Below are positions 10,828-22,888 of a stretch of 64,000 nucleotides of DNA, piece by piece; position 1 is the stretch's first letter, and each line of letters opens with the position of its first letter. Made by a program: the position numbers and the translations under genes. Origin of the DNA: Rosellinia necatrix (lineage: Eukaryota > Ascomycota > Sordariomycetes > Xylariales > Xylariaceae); assembly GCA_021209875.1 (NCBI GenBank), contig JAGYVD010000005.1, forward strand, positions 2,480,001 to 2,544,000, given 5' to 3'. Below the pieces are notes generated by a model that ran no database searches, was not told the DNA's origin, and saw only the letters and a program-made list of their open reading frames with translations.

Positions 10828-13800
10828 GGCCATCTCGACCTGCCAAAAGCTGAAGAAAGCGGGAAAGAAGCTGAAGCCACAGCCATCTAAGGAGGGCCTG
10901 GGCAGCCTTCGTGCCGGAATGGCGAGAGCGGAAAAGTGATGGTCCGCCGGGCATGAAGCGTGTCATGATTCGGAGGTCCCGCCACGACTAGGCCGGGGCC
11001 TGACGCTCAAAAGAGACGTGTTGGCGATGAGGTCTGTACATAGTAGATAACACACACACTCCTTGATCGAGTTTTCTTATATGTGTGAAGCATGGTCTTG
11101 CGGCATGGGTGGGCTGGCAAAACCGAGGGGATAGCCCAGGTATACAGGGGAGTTTTTGCTCAACACTTTGATGTTGAAGGATTGAAATGTAAATACTGCA
11201 TTCTGGTTACTTTGTCATATAAATACCTTTTCTTTTCAGCAGTAATAGTGCTTAGGTGAATAGTTGAGCATGCTGGGGGCGAAAGTGTCGATCCGGTCTG
11301 GAGCGACCGGGTTTAATAATATGTCTTGAAATGTTGTTTGGAAAAGGGGAAGTTTTCGTATTAATTGAGCCCTACGAATGCGATAGTGACCCAAGTTGTG
11401 ACCCCCAAGCGGAGAATCGGTTTCGGGGAGGGCTATAGAGTGCATGTACAGCTGAATTTGCAGCCGCCACCAAAACCATCCGCCTTTGGGATGGATTCCT
11501 TCTCGAGTGGCATACCAAGCAAGTCCTGGTATCTGAACCATGCCCCCGACCTGCTGTCCTAGATCCTACCAACCCAGCTGTTCGATACAGCACAAGCCGC
11601 TTTCAGGCGTCGCCTAACAGACCCAAGCCCCTTCATTCGGAACCAAGCAACCATGACCACGGGGATATTGTATCCTCACCCCAACTGGTTGGTGGACATC
11701 GACCACCCCTCGTACGATGAACCGTCAGCGTTCCACCTCCTAGTACACTATCTAGTTGGTGAGAAGGAACAGCGGGTCATCTCCAATTTGCCTCCGAAGC
11801 CATCAACAATGCTCTGTATGAAACATCACTCTAGAACGAGAGGATGCCTGTGCCTTTGGCGATTGGCACCCCTGGGATAAACAGACTTATATCCTCTTTT
11901 ACCTGCTGTGAAATATATCAGGGGTTGGCCTAGCGTCATGGAGACTCGCTAGACTATGCGTTCACACTAGAAGAAAAGCTTGTGAATTGAATAGTGTAGA
12001 CTACATAAAACTAGTTGGGTGCATGGGTTCTTGGGGGGAGGGAAGGGGGTTGGTGCGGGGGGGCAGCCTTACGAATCTTGAACAAGGACACAAACGACGA
12101 TGTACTGTACATTCCCTAAATGTATATGGATGCGCCGAATGTTCAGGGCTAGGCACATGCCATGGTAGGTACTGTCTACCTAGGTACTGCTGACGACTAG
12201 GTAGGTAGGTATGTAGCTCTGAACTAAGCTCTATGCAAGTCATGAGTGTAGTATAGTAGGAGGTAGGTAGGTTTGTAGTGGCTTTCTGGAGGAAAAAGAT
12301 GGCTGTTCTGCTATGTGCTTCCCTTGTAGTACCTACTTAATTAAGTAAGTAGTTAGGTGTCATTGGTTGCCACAGTCATGCAATTGTGTAGAAGATATAG
12401 TTAGTACCTAGGTAGCTACCTACTGTAAAGACAATCCTGTCCAAGCTCCTTCCTTCGCTAGTATCTACTGAGTTCCAGGTAGCGACTTGATAACCTCTGC
12501 TTTGGATTCCCAAGAAATATAGCACGCGAGGAGAGCAGAATCAGAAGGCTTTCGCCGTGACTAAACTTCTCGAGATAACTACAGCAAGTTCAGGGCCTTG
12601 GATACAACCGTACCGGTTTTCCCAATAATAGATAATAGTGGATTTTAAGCATCCCGCTTCTCACAATAACTACGGGCTGTCAGCTAAATATGATCATTCA
12701 TCCTCGGTGCTAGAAGGACATGCAGGACAGTTGTATTCTTCCTGTAAACTGGTGGTTGGTTGGTTGTAAGAGTTCAAAGGAAGGCCAATGTGCAAAAGGT
12801 ACTCTGGTGGGGTATGTGGGAATATATCCGTAATAGGCTTAGACAGGGTCATTTAGTCTGGGATGGAGCCAGAGCCAGAGCCGACTCCAACTCCGGCTCC
12901 CGTACCCATCTACTATCTGTGTACTATCTACTATCTACTGTCTACTACCTACCACCTCGACCCGAACCTGAACCCAAACCTTCTGGATAGTGAGTGGTAT
13001 TTGCCTTGAATGAATTGACATTGCCTTGGCCGTATTGTTCGCAACGTTCCCATTGTGCTTGTATACCACCCATCTGCCTATCTGAGGACAGGCGTGTCTA
13101 CATGCTACACTAGACATAGTTAACGTCACCTTAGCACCGAATAGGAAATAGGAGGCGGATATCACGGCTTGCTCGCCGCTCACTTCAGTCTTAACCGTCC
13201 AGGTCCCTCCTCCACCTCCAACCTCTCCAGCAACCTGTGACCCAGGCCCGACCCACGACCCGACCCACGGCCGGGAACGCGACCTGTCCACGGACCCGAA
13301 TCAGGCTAGACGTTGTTGGGTGGGATTGGCTACGTTTGGCTGGCATACCATGCTTTACCATACCATTACCTTACTATACCATACCTTACTATACCAGATC
13401 ATAGCCACCAGCTACCTACCATACCATAACGACATCCATCCATCCATCCATCACTATCAATAATTACCTGTATCTCGGGAGCCATTCCCGACTCAATCGT
13501 CACCACGATCACGGCCAAGACCACACAACCAAGACCACGACCAAGACCACGACCACAGACCACATTCGCGTCTGCACCCACGTCTACCTCTACGTTTACG
13601 TCTACGTCTACGTCCACCTCTACGTCCACCTCTACGTTCCCTTCTCGTCGTCCGGCCTGCTCCTCGTCTTGATCGAACTCGACAGTTGGTTAGCTAGCTA
13701 GCTAGCTAGCTAGGTTAGCTAACTAACCTACATCCATTGGGCTGTTGCGAGTGCGCGCACCTCTTCCCCTTACGACCGAGCAGCGACGATAATGCGGCCG

Positions 13801-13839
13801 CGCCCATGATCCCTCTCCTTCGTATGAGGGAGTGTTACC
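10828..13839. other. Gene-poor spacer upstream of the Rgp1-like gene
   Basis: No supported gene in 3 kb. A short frame at 11653-11880 begins with a plausible Met but matches nothing I know. The region is rich in TAGGTA/TACCTA repeats, with exact TACCTAGGTA palindromes at 12177-12186 and 12405-12414, TACCATACC repeats near 13340-13440, an ATCC run near 13437 and a GCTA run at 13690-13713. Confidence 0.6.
13690..13713. repeat. (GCTA)n microsatellite
   Basis: TAGC/GCTA tetranucleotide repeat about 125 bp upstream of the Rgp1-like start codon, in the promoter or 5' UTR. Confidence 0.85.
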
Positions 13840-16374
13840 ATGCCGCCCGACGGACGCTCAACCAATATCCGCGTCTTCATAAAATGGGATGACCAGACCG
13901 TGTTTGCCGGGGAGGACATCAAGTGTCAGATCACTTTCAAGAATGTTGCCACTGGTCCCGGTCAGCTCGCCACGAACCCACGCCAACCGCAGTCGTCCCC
14001 GAGAGCCGACCGGACGAGACAGCCCTCGCCGTTGCTGAGCCCGCGGGTGGCCTCTAATAACGGCTTGATCCCCCCGCCGTCGGCTCGGAGTCACCGCTCT
14101 ACATTGTCCCTCAATGTGCCCTCCACAGGCTCGCGCCTTAGGAACAGCGTCCAGCAATGGCCTCCTCCCCAACCGCCCGCGCCTGTCCTCCCGCAAAAGC
14201 CCTCCCATGCCCATAAACGATCCCTCTCCATCGTATCTATTGGCTCCAGTGCCACCGTCGACGACCAAGGATACAATAATGGTTGCCAAGCGAGGCCTCA
14301 GCGGCCCGGTCGCGGCCACGGCCGATCCGCGAGCCTGCAAATTATACCACGCACTGGAACGATAGCAAATGGACCTCAGTCGGCCGTATTGCCGCGCCGG
14401 TCACCTCTGGGCTCCGATTCCCCGGTGTTTAACAACCATTCATTCCCACCCGCAAAGCATGGCCTTAACCAGGGACTGGGGATTTCCACAGCCCCCCATA
14501 CCCCGGGCTTTGCTAGGTCGCCGACAAGGAGAAAAGCGTCGGGCCCGATGTTGGACTTCAAATTTCCTATGGCACCGGCGCCATCCGCCGGCGACGCGAG
14601 TGACGCCCCCGACGCGGATGATCCTACTATAACACCTACCGCGACGAAGATGCCTCAGGTTTCACTGCCTGTCCGCTCTAGGGAGCCGATACCTACTATC
14701 TCAGAACATTCGGCACCGATTGCAAGAATCCTGTCTACCACGAGTATGGCTGGCGGTACTCCTCGAAGTAGTGGCGAGTTTTACTCGCTGAGCAATAACT
14801 CGTCGGAAACACTGGCGTCAGAATATGTTACCCACCCATTCCCGAGCGGTCGGAGGCCTCCCCACCTGCGTCGGAGCTCTGTTATGTCTGGAATCACACA
14901 GGCAAGAATGCCCGAGTCCTTGATGATGGGTTACGCCCAAGTCCAAGGCTCCTTCACGCTAGATGGATCACTCGTTAATTTAGGGCCGTTTGAAGCCGTC
15001 AAACGAAAGGCGGTTCTTGGTGGGCAGGGCGGCGGCGTGATTGGAGTCGAGTCGTCACGAAGAACTAGTGGCTTCCTGACTGGCCTTGGATGGAGTGGTC
15101 TTGGCAATTCGATAGGCGAACTTCTCGGCGGAAGCGAATTCAGCAGCATAAAAGAGATGCGAGGTGCGGCGAGTTCAAAGTCTATTCCGCTGCTGTCAAC
15201 TCCCCAGTCAATATTATTTGTGGACCTACAATTAAATCCCGGCGAGAGCAAGACATATGAGTACTCCTTCAAGTTGCCAAAGGGGTTGCCTCCGACACAC
15301 CGAGGTAGGGCTATTAAAATTGCCTATAGCTTGGTTGTCGGCACACAACGAGCTGGCGGCGCTAAAGAGCAACAGGTGCGGTCCGTTGACGTCCCTTTTC
15401 GGGTTCTTGGGAGCGTCAACAGCTACGGCGAGATTCTTGGCCATGACTTATCATCTCCCTATGTTATACTGCGCGACCAAGCCAAGGTCAAACCGCATGA
15501 GAAAAAGCCTAGCCTATTGGCATTAAAAGACCGAGCCAAGTTAGACACGCCAAATTCGACTATAACCGATTTCCTATCCTATGTCGATGAGCTACTCGAC
15601 CGCCCAAGGGACGGCCTAGGCCTTCTCTCACCCACAGCCACAGCACCGGCCTCTCGTCGTTCCTCCTTGGTAGGAGAGGCGGCCACTGCGAAGCAGGCGA
15701 TTAACCTTGCCATTATGCGCTCAAACTTATCATCCGAATCTGGCCAGAGCAATAACCGCTTCGCGATCGCACGCAACGGTCAGCGTGTGGGCGTCGTCAT
15801 GTTAGCACGTCCAGCGTATCGCCTGGGTGAAACTGTCAGCATGGCTATCGATTTCGGCGATGCTGAGATCCCTTGCTATGCCGTACACGCCGCTCTCGAA
15901 ACTAGTGAGCATGTCGACCCATCCTTGGCCTTGCGCAGCGAGGCGAGTGTGCACCGCGTTACACGTAAGGTATATGCTAGTTCGTCCGAAGCAACGTTGT
16001 TCGCGCGCCGGATCGTATTCAGTCCCACCATTCCGATCACTGCAACGCCGGAATTTGTTACAAGCGGCTTAAATTTCGAGTGGAAGATCCGTATTGAGTT
16101 CGTAGTCCCTTCCTCTGTATCCACCAACTCTACCGATGATCCGGATGGCCCTGATGGCCCTGATGGCATGAAAGAGGGGCAACCTAGGGAGGGTCACCAC
16201 CTACTGGAGGAGATATCCCACAATGACAAAAGCGGTCTCATCCTCGTTGCCGCAGAAAACCTCGAATGTGAGAGCTTTGAAGTCGCGGTTCCTCTGCGCG
16301 TCTATGGCGCCGTATGCAATGGCCTGGAACGGCTTGAACGGGACGAAGCGTTCGAGGAGGGCCTTGTAGTATAG
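13840..16374 (+). CDS. rgp1: Rgp1-like subunit of the Ric1-Rgp1 exchange factor (844 aa)
   Basis: A single-exon 844-aa protein of the Rgp1 family. In yeast Rgp1 pairs with Ric1 at the Golgi to activate the small GTPase Ypt6 (Rab6) in endosome-to-Golgi retrieval. The N-terminus (NIRVFIKWDDQTVFAGE, then a CQITFKNV strand) is the arrestin-like first strand pair of this family. Residues of about 45-350 are a Ser/Pro-rich low-complexity insertion usual in filamentous fungi. The conserved core follows: QGSFTLDGSLVN, then LNPGESKTYEYSFKLPKGLPP with the RGRAIKIAYSLVVGTQR strand, VDVPFRVL, and a C-terminal part with VVMLARPAYRLGE and VAVPLRVYG. A PDGPDGPDG repeat near residue 770 is a local oddity. 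The start at 13840 is the first Met directly before the conserved strand. Confidence 0.85.
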   Translation: MPPDGRSTNIRVFIKWDDQTVFAGEDIKCQITFKNVATGPGQLATNPRQPQSSPRADRTRQPSPLLSPRVASNNGLIPPPSARSHRSTLSLNVPSTGSRLRNSVQQWPPPQPPAPVLPQKPSHAHKRSLSIVSIGSSATVDDQGYNNGCQARPQRPGRGHGRSASLQIIPRTGTIANGPQSAVLPRRSPLGSDSPVFNNHSFPPAKHGLNQGLGISTAPHTPGFARSPTRRKASGPMLDFKFPMAPAPSAGDASDAPDADDPTITPTATKMPQVSLPVRSREPIPTISEHSAPIARILSTTSMAGGTPRSSGEFYSLSNNSSETLASEYVTHPFPSGRRPPHLRRSSVMSGITQARMPESLMMGYAQVQGSFTLDGSLVNLGPFEAVKRKAVLGGQGGGVIGVESSRRTSGFLTGLGWSGLGNSIGELLGGSEFSSIKEMRGAASSKSIPLLSTPQSILFVDLQLNPGESKTYEYSFKLPKGLPPTHRGRAIKIAYSLVVGTQRAGGAKEQQVRSVDVPFRVLGSVNSYGEILGHDLSSPYVILRDQAKVKPHEKKPSLLALKDRAKLDTPNSTITDFLSYVDELLDRPRDGLGLLSPTATAPASRRSSLVGEAATAKQAINLAIMRSNLSSESGQSNNRFAIARNGQRVGVVMLARPAYRLGETVSMAIDFGDAEIPCYAVHAALETSEHVDPSLALRSEASVHRVTRKVYASSSEATLFARRIVFSPTIPITATPEFVTSGLNFEWKIRIEFVVPSSVSTNSTDDPDGPDGPDGMKEGQPREGHHLLEEISHNDKSGLILVAAENLECESFEVAVPLRVYGAVCNGLERLERDEAFEEGLVV

Positions 16375-17309
16375 CGCTTGTCGGTGGCGGAGAAAACAAG
16401 ATGTCGAAAAGTAGGCTAGATGTTAGTGTACGTGTATATGTATGGGGTCAAGGCTTGAGAGGCCTCCGGCACACCTTAGGCATATGGATAAAGCAAAAAT
16501 AAACATTACTCGGGGGGAAGGGGGGACATATCGGGCGGGAGGCAGAGGAGGGTCGTCACTTCGCTAATCTGGATAGACAGCGATGAAAACTTCGAAATGG
16601 GAAGGAAACGACTAGGGTAAAAGGGATCATGATTATATCCATTGCAGCGGGAAGAGCTTCTGTAGATATTTATGAAGTTGTGGTAATGGGAGTAGAATAT
16701 AACGAGATGAATTCTCTAAGCCTAACCCCTGTTGGTGGGCGGCGAGTGGGTCGCGAATCAAAACCACCTCAAGCATGATAGAATATAATTAGAAAGAACT
16801 TGGTCTTGAGTGCTTGACTAACTAAACTTCGATGAGTACCTGCTCACCTATTCGATCGAGAGGCAGTCATCTAGTCCGACCTAATAACATGTGATGAGGA
16901 TGAGAGCTCCGCAAAGGAGGATCCAATGGCAAATGTGGGAAGCATAGAGAGCCACTCCATTCAGGCAACCGAGCGTAGCCTGTGCCAGTCCGTTAAACGC
17001 CTGTTTTCCGTTTGATTTTCCTCAAATATAGATGGTATCATGATGTAAAGCAGCCCCTTGTGTCTGGAACCCCAAAACGACAAATCCCACAACGCCACCC
17101 TTTGATCTGATGCTTCTAGGCGCATACTCTGAGTGATATGTTACAGTTAAGAATGTTGAATACTCCAGACGCCGGGCTCGACTCGGCGACGATTGGCCGT
17201 GCTGATCTCTCCTGCTTAACCCACCTAATCTCCCATTAGACCACCCCGATTATTAGCTCCTGGCCAAAAATATACAAGACAAATACAAAACTGGTAATGA
17301 ATGTGTGGT
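16375..17309. other. Spacer between convergent Rgp1-like and WD40 genes
   Basis: About 0.9 kb between the 3' ends of two convergent genes. I see no open frame of note. A T/A-rich part with AATAAA-like sequences probably holds the two 3' UTRs and poly(A) signals. Confidence 0.55.
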
Positions 17310-20300
17310 TTATGTTGAGGCGTTACTAGACCCCGTTCCCGACGACCCGGGTCGTTTATCGGTAGAATCTGTGTCTTGATCAGACGGTCGTCGATATTTA
17401 CCGAGACGAAGCTTTTCATCGAGAAGTGATACTAATCGTTCCGAATACTGGTCTAGGAGGCCATGAAGCAAAGTGTCACTTATAGCTTTGCTTCGTTTTG
17501 CCCGATCCCCAAGAGCAACCGCTGTAAGGCGAAGTTCTTGATCGAGCGCAGCCAGCGTGTCCTGGCTGATGGGATCCGATGATGCGAGCTTCTTCCGATA
17601 AGCCCTGAGGGTTCGACATGTTTGTTCTGTCGACATATTAAGCGATCCGAATGATCTTAAGTTATTATTACTTTTCGTTTTAGTCGAACTCAATGTTGGT
17701 ACGGAAGGGCGTCGGCCTCCTTTAGACTTAGGACTAATTGGGGGACTAGCCGATGGCGTGCCTGGTCGTCGCCGCGACGGCGTATCCTCGGCGATGATAG
17801 CGGCCGGAGTTGATGGTTGTGCGGACGTTGGTGTTTTAGTAGTTGGCGTAGATGATAAATTACCTAAATACAGTGATCGCCTCTTAGTTAGTGACCTCGG
17901 CGGCGATCTGCGACCACCCGCCGAAGATAAGGGACGTTGAAACTCGGCAAGCTCGGTTTTTGATAGTACCCGTCGCAAAATGGGTTGGTTGATGGGAGTA
18001 GTAGCGTCTTTAACGGGTGAGGATTCACGACTAATGGAGCCCCACCCCCGATCTTGCAAGTCTATATCCCAGATCATGATAGTCCCGTCTGATCCAACAC
18101 TTACAACCTTGCGATCGCCGTCATCGCCCTCGATCACGGCGACCCCGTGTATAGCCTCTGTGTGTCCCCACTCTCGAGCCAGGAAATGACCTTGTGTATC
18201 ATACATCCTGATCGATTTATCTGTGTTCGAAAGACCGAGAAGAAACGCCGGTTCCTTTTCGGTGGCAGGGCGTGGCGTAAGGGAATCTAGGATAACGGGG
18301 TCGGCGCCGTTTTCGTCGAAGCATTTGAAAGAGCTCATCGGCTTCCCGGTATCTAGATCGAACATATAAACAGATCGCTCGACTTGGGATACGAAAAGAG
18401 TTTTCCCATCTGGCCCCATTGCCATCGAGGTTGGAGACGCTTTTAGAGAAAGTGTTCGAGAAGATATTGCCGCTCTAACGTCCGGATCACCCTCCTTTGC
18501 CACCAGGTCATGTATCTGGACCGTTCTATCTAACGAACAGGTAATGACTTTATCCGTTGACGGTATCAAGACCTGAGAGACTCTGGCTGCAAATTCAAGC
18601 GTCTGAAAGTGCTCAAAATCTCCGTTTTTCAGTTGATGGAATAATTGAGCTGTGCGGTCACGACCACACGATGCTACGAGAAGTGTAGAATTATCTTCAT
18701 AAGTTGCAATGTATTGACAATCCGAGGCGTGTGCTTTCATAGACGACACGCATCTCTTTGTCGCAAAGTCCACCACCTTGACAAAACCCAATTTATCTCC
18801 GGCGATGAAGTATTTGCCGTCCATAGTTGCGCGGATCGTGATCATTTGGTTTACCAATTCGGATTCTTCGTCGAAGTAAGCCTCGTCGAGTGGTACCTGG
18901 AAAGACGACAGAATTGTGCCGTCAGAAGACCATAATATTACGTGGCCCAACTGCGACCAGGTGTAGAACTGAGCGCCAGTAACGTTTGACGGAGACAGGC
19001 TACCAATGCCCATTACTGCGTCACCACGCCCTGGTATGAGGATTGATGCTGATTTAGACCTCGGCGCGCCCCCTACGTGGTCCTGGTTCCATATATCGAT
19101 AGAGCGCTTGCTGTCAACTGTCACCATTTTGTCCTCCAAAAATCCCAACGCAAGCACCCCGGCACTAGCAGACGCTTCCGTAGTCGTCCGGATGCAGGCG
19201 GGGGACCCCTTTAGAAATGAATCCAAGTCGAGCGTGGCGAAATCCCCCGACTTGCCACCAATATAGACGAGGCCGTTGCGGATCCCCACGCATGTTATCA
19301 CAAATCCACTTTCGAGGATATGTACCAACTTTATCTGCTTGCCAACGTCCTCTAACAAACACACATCTCCCGTCTCAGAGCAAATGATGGCCTTAGTGTC
19401 GTCAATGGCGGCGGCGCAAGAGAATGTAGCCTCAATCATATTGCCAAGCAAAACATTCCTGCCGGGCAGCGTCTTCTGGGACTGTGCAGCGGGGTTGACA
19501 TCTCCAATGAATTTCTGTTTCACTGGAGAGGCCGTCTGCGCTTCGTCGACGCGCCAGACCTTCACATGGCGTACGCCCAAAGTAACGAGATTGTTGCCGA
19601 CCCAAATCATTCCTTTAATGTAAGTAGTGCATCTATTTTGTTGAAACAGCTTCGCCGCTCCGGTTCTCGGATCTATCCTCCATACGTAGAGGAAGCCATC
19701 GTTTGATGCCCCCAACGAGGCAAGGAACTTGGAGTCGGCGGACCATGCAACCGCCTTGACGCCATAGGTATGTTCACTAATAGAAACAAGCGGGGTGTCG
19801 GATGAGCAGTCCTCAAGACTATAGATGAGAACGCGCGGGGCATAGCCCGTCTCGCCCACGGCCAGAAACCTCCCTTCTTTGCTCAGTGCGAGACACGTTG
19901 CGGCCTTGATGCGCTCTCGACTAGTCCATGTTTTGGAGGTGGGGGATTCTGCCCAGTCATTCGGACCAAAGGTAGATTCTCGTACTGAGGTCCTATTTCG
20001 GCTATCATTCGCTTTTGGGGTGGACGGTGTCGACGACGAGTAGGCGATAGCCGGGGTAGTAAATACAGGGACAGCGGTCGGGCGTGCCCTAAAGAATCGT
20101 TGTCCGTGGTCACTGCCGTCTACGTCAACGACGACGACGGCACCACCAGCGATGTAGGCAAAGGAAGATCGAACAGCATCAAACCCCGTAGGAGAAACAC
20201 AGGTGGTGCCGATGACCCGTTTCAGGCAGAGTCGAGAATCGTATCGCTGGGGAGCTCGCCCACGGTTAGGGGACCGTGAAGGGCGCGGCAGGAAAGGCGA

Positions 20301-20345
20301 GCTCGAAGGGGTCAACCTCAATCGGTGGGAAGGGGTAGAGGCCAT
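17310..20345 (-). CDS. WD40-repeat protein of the MAPKBP1/WDR62 type (about 1011 aa)
   Basis: One uninterrupted frame. The start chosen is Met at 20345 (MASTPSHRL); an in-frame Met at 20405 would add 20 residues. After a Ser/Pro/Arg-rich leader comes the typical family opening (LCLKRVIGTT, then AYIAGGAVVVVDVD). Two tandem beta-propellers follow, with many blades ending in W/F-D-like dipeptides (FLYVWRID, SIDIWNQD, GTIMIWDID). The C-terminal region is a Ser/Pro/Thr-rich tail (SPPRSLTKRR, TPSRRRPGTPSASPP) with a helical end (ALDQELRLTAVALGDRAKR). Animal relatives scaffold JNK signalling and spindle-pole functions. The fungal role is not established, so no symbol is given. It is transcribed away from the biosynthetic cluster and lies 2.5 kb from its end. 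Confidence 0.8.
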   Translation of the reverse strand: MASTPSHRLRLTPSSSPFLPRPSRSPNRGRAPQRYDSRLCLKRVIGTTCVSPTGFDAVRSSFAYIAGGAVVVVDVDGSDHGQRFFRARPTAVPVFTTPAIAYSSSTPSTPKANDSRNRTSVRESTFGPNDWAESPTSKTWTSRERIKAATCLALSKEGRFLAVGETGYAPRVLIYSLEDCSSDTPLVSISEHTYGVKAVAWSADSKFLASLGASNDGFLYVWRIDPRTGAAKLFQQNRCTTYIKGMIWVGNNLVTLGVRHVKVWRVDEAQTASPVKQKFIGDVNPAAQSQKTLPGRNVLLGNMIEATFSCAAAIDDTKAIICSETGDVCLLEDVGKQIKLVHILESGFVITCVGIRNGLVYIGGKSGDFATLDLDSFLKGSPACIRTTTEASASAGVLALGFLEDKMVTVDSKRSIDIWNQDHVGGAPRSKSASILIPGRGDAVMGIGSLSPSNVTGAQFYTWSQLGHVILWSSDGTILSSFQVPLDEAYFDEESELVNQMITIRATMDGKYFIAGDKLGFVKVVDFATKRCVSSMKAHASDCQYIATYEDNSTLLVASCGRDRTAQLFHQLKNGDFEHFQTLEFAARVSQVLIPSTDKVITCSLDRTVQIHDLVAKEGDPDVRAAISSRTLSLKASPTSMAMGPDGKTLFVSQVERSVYMFDLDTGKPMSSFKCFDENGADPVILDSLTPRPATEKEPAFLLGLSNTDKSIRMYDTQGHFLAREWGHTEAIHGVAVIEGDDGDRKVVSVGSDGTIMIWDIDLQDRGWGSISRESSPVKDATTPINQPILRRVLSKTELAEFQRPLSSAGGRRSPPRSLTKRRSLYLGNLSSTPTTKTPTSAQPSTPAAIIAEDTPSRRRPGTPSASPPISPKSKGGRRPSVPTLSSTKTKSNNNLRSFGSLNMSTEQTCRTLRAYRKKLASSDPISQDTLAALDQELRLTAVALGDRAKRSKAISDTLLHGLLDQYSERLVSLLDEKLRLGKYRRPSDQDTDSTDKRPGSSGTGSSNAST

Positions 20346-22888
20346 CTTAGGGCCATGGACCGGGGTGGGCTGGAGACGGCTGAAGACGGAAAAGTCGGGC
20401 GGCAATCACAACACCGGTGTGCAAATCAGGGTCAAATGATAGTAAATATCTTGGGACGTTGGGTGATAATCGGACAGAGAGCATGGGTGTAAGACCCTTG
20501 GTTTCTGATAACATAAGACTAATGGCGTAGGTCGAAAGACTGAAAGAGTGTAGAGAAGCCGGTCGAGAGAGAGCGAGGCAGGTTTGCTCTGCAGGCTGCT
20601 CCGCTGGTTGCTTCCGGCGGCTATTACCAGGTATTACCAGGAAATGGAAGGCACGACAAACAAGACCCGGAGACGACGACTTCTGAAAGAGGGAAGAAGA
20701 GCGAACGGCGGCGGGTACGGTACCAATGCTGGGAAGCCATCGATTGATTAGAAGGGATGTGCCTTGCGACCCAATGCAAACGGACGGAGAGGCTCTCGAC
20801 TTACAACGACACGAAGGGAATAATCTTTCTGGGGAGAAAGAGAGGAGAGCTATGCGAGCATGGGCACACACAGATAGATGCACACGCGCAGGGGAGGCGA
20901 GAAAAAGAGAGGGCAGCTGGAAGAAGAAGAATTGCTGCTGCTATCGGTCGGAAGACCAAGGAAAACCAATGTCGTGTTCCTACAGTATGCGGTGTCTCTG
21001 CTCTTCGAAGATAACCTACCTACCTACATAGGATGGTTGGCTGGCTGGCTGGCTGGCTCCGACCCTCGAACTCACAGGCTGACCACGAGAATCGGCAATT
21101 GGTGTTGAAGGGGAGGAGCAGATGTGGGAGGTACGAGAGGGGACCTTGTTCCGACGTGCCGTCGTGATCTGTCGGCGGTCAACAGGTAGCCACTGTACAC
21201 ACCTATGTACCTACCCAGGTGGTTATTGCGAGAGACAAGCTAGGCGCTCCCCCCCATGCTGCTGGGAACCGGACAGCCCCATGGCAGTATGCCGCTTTCG
21301 TTTTGTTTTTTTTCTAGGATTGTCGAGGATTGGTGGTCGAGAGGCAACTGGTTGACAGGGGAGCTGGGGGAGAGCAACCGAAGGCGCTCGTGGATTGGCC
21401 AGTGTCTGAGCTCTTGTGGGGCCGCTGATGGGTGGCCAAGACATTTCCGGCAAGGTTAGATGGAGCTACCGGGTTTAGGATCCAATGGCAGAGCTGTCCT
21501 TGCCTGAACCGGCGTGCTCTGGCCTACATTAGGGTTCATCCATCCCGCAAGCTGCAGCTAGAAAGGGACCGTCACACAAACAACCAACAAATGGCAATTT
21601 TATGATTGCTTGTAATGGAGCACTACGAAGATGTACAGAGGTATGTGCCTAGCCTTGAGTATGGGGGTAGACCTATAGGGAGAGAGGTAGATCATCTATC
21701 AATTCTGCAGCATGCGTCGGTAATTAAATGCTGCATAGCTCACCAAAGCCCCGAGGCTGCTTGCATTGCCGTCGCCGTCTCCCCATCTGGGTAAACAACT
21801 ATAGCATACGGTACTATACACTTTCATACATGAGCACCAATTTCTCCTATCTACAGGTAACTATGCACAAGTGCACTAGTGTAGAGCGCGTTTTGACAGG
21901 TATCCATTCGACTTACGAGGGCAAATTACGCCAATCTCTAATAGGCATGATCGCCATACTACATAGTACATACGGACTTGCAGGTAGGAAATATTGTGTG
22001 CTGCATACTAGTGTAGTGTACATACAGTATGCACATCAACATCCATGGGAGGGTCATGCATTCGCTCAACACGCTATTATTTCTGCCTACTGCCGTAGTG
22101 CAGTAAATATGATCATCTGCACGGAGAGGGAAGGGGAAAAAAATCTTAAATCTTGAAAATTAAAAGTTAAATTAAGAGTTGATAACATCTTAGTCTTCGT
22201 GCAAAACGGTACCCGTTCCTTCGAGCTTGAATCATTTTATTTGTTTGCTTTCTCAATACAATCACACCCGATCCCTCATGTGAAGTGCTTAGGTTAATTA
22301 CATAATTACCTATGCAAGAATAAGAAACTCAATGGTCGACAACCTGCACGCTTTTTGTAATACACTAAATACATAACTAGTTACCAACCTGCAGTATTTC
22401 AAGCCTGCCTTTAGGTACCTCGGCAGGTGCCCGGTATTTAGACGCTTTTGTGATTGGCCGCCTATAACTACGGCTAGTTGCACCTGTGTGGCTGCACCTG
22501 AACGCAGTACACAGCAATAAAGTTATTGTCCAACCACGAAATCGTGCACTAGCTACAACCAGCTACATCCCACACAGCTGGTTATCAGGTGCAGTTGCGA
22601 GCCGATATTTCGAGCCTCGTGTCGTCGTAGACGGTCACGAGGTTGCCGTAAACTTCAGAAACTGGCCCCAACCAGGCGCCTGACCTGCCCTAGCCCACTA
22701 CAGGTGACCACCACCTCGATGACCATCTTGGTGTACGGCTTGCTCCAGCAGCTACACTGTAGATTACTGCTCTGGCAATGGCATCTATGTAGACCTCTTG
22801 AATGAGCAACCGTCGCATCATGGGCCGGTGTCATTGCCAACTGCTGTATTGGCCATAAGACCAGGTCACTACGAGCCACTCATTGAAC
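20346..22888. other. Spacer between the WD40 gene and the PKS-NRPS 3' end
   Basis: Roughly 2.5 kb. Minus-strand frames overlapping 20346-20883 probably represent the WD40 gene leader. The rest has a GGCT tetranucleotide run (21035-21058), several short unrelated frames and an A/T-rich part (22080-22470). No supported gene; this is the left border of the cluster. Confidence 0.55.
21035..21058. repeat. (GGCT)n microsatellite
   Basis: Five to six GGCT/TGGC units in the spacer, preceded by CTACCTACCTACATAGG. Confidence 0.85.

Noticed and set aside
10133..10939. 268-codon plus-strand open frame rich in Arg, Ser and Thr
   Set aside because: It is the frame-shifted shadow of exon 2 of the Cys-rich protein; the other frame carries ordered Cys motifs and joins exon 1 in phase through the acceptor at 10122.
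20347..20883. 178-codon minus-strand frame ahead of the WD40 gene
   Set aside because: No recognisable domain, low-complexity content and overlap with the WD40 start in another frame; most likely leader sequence.
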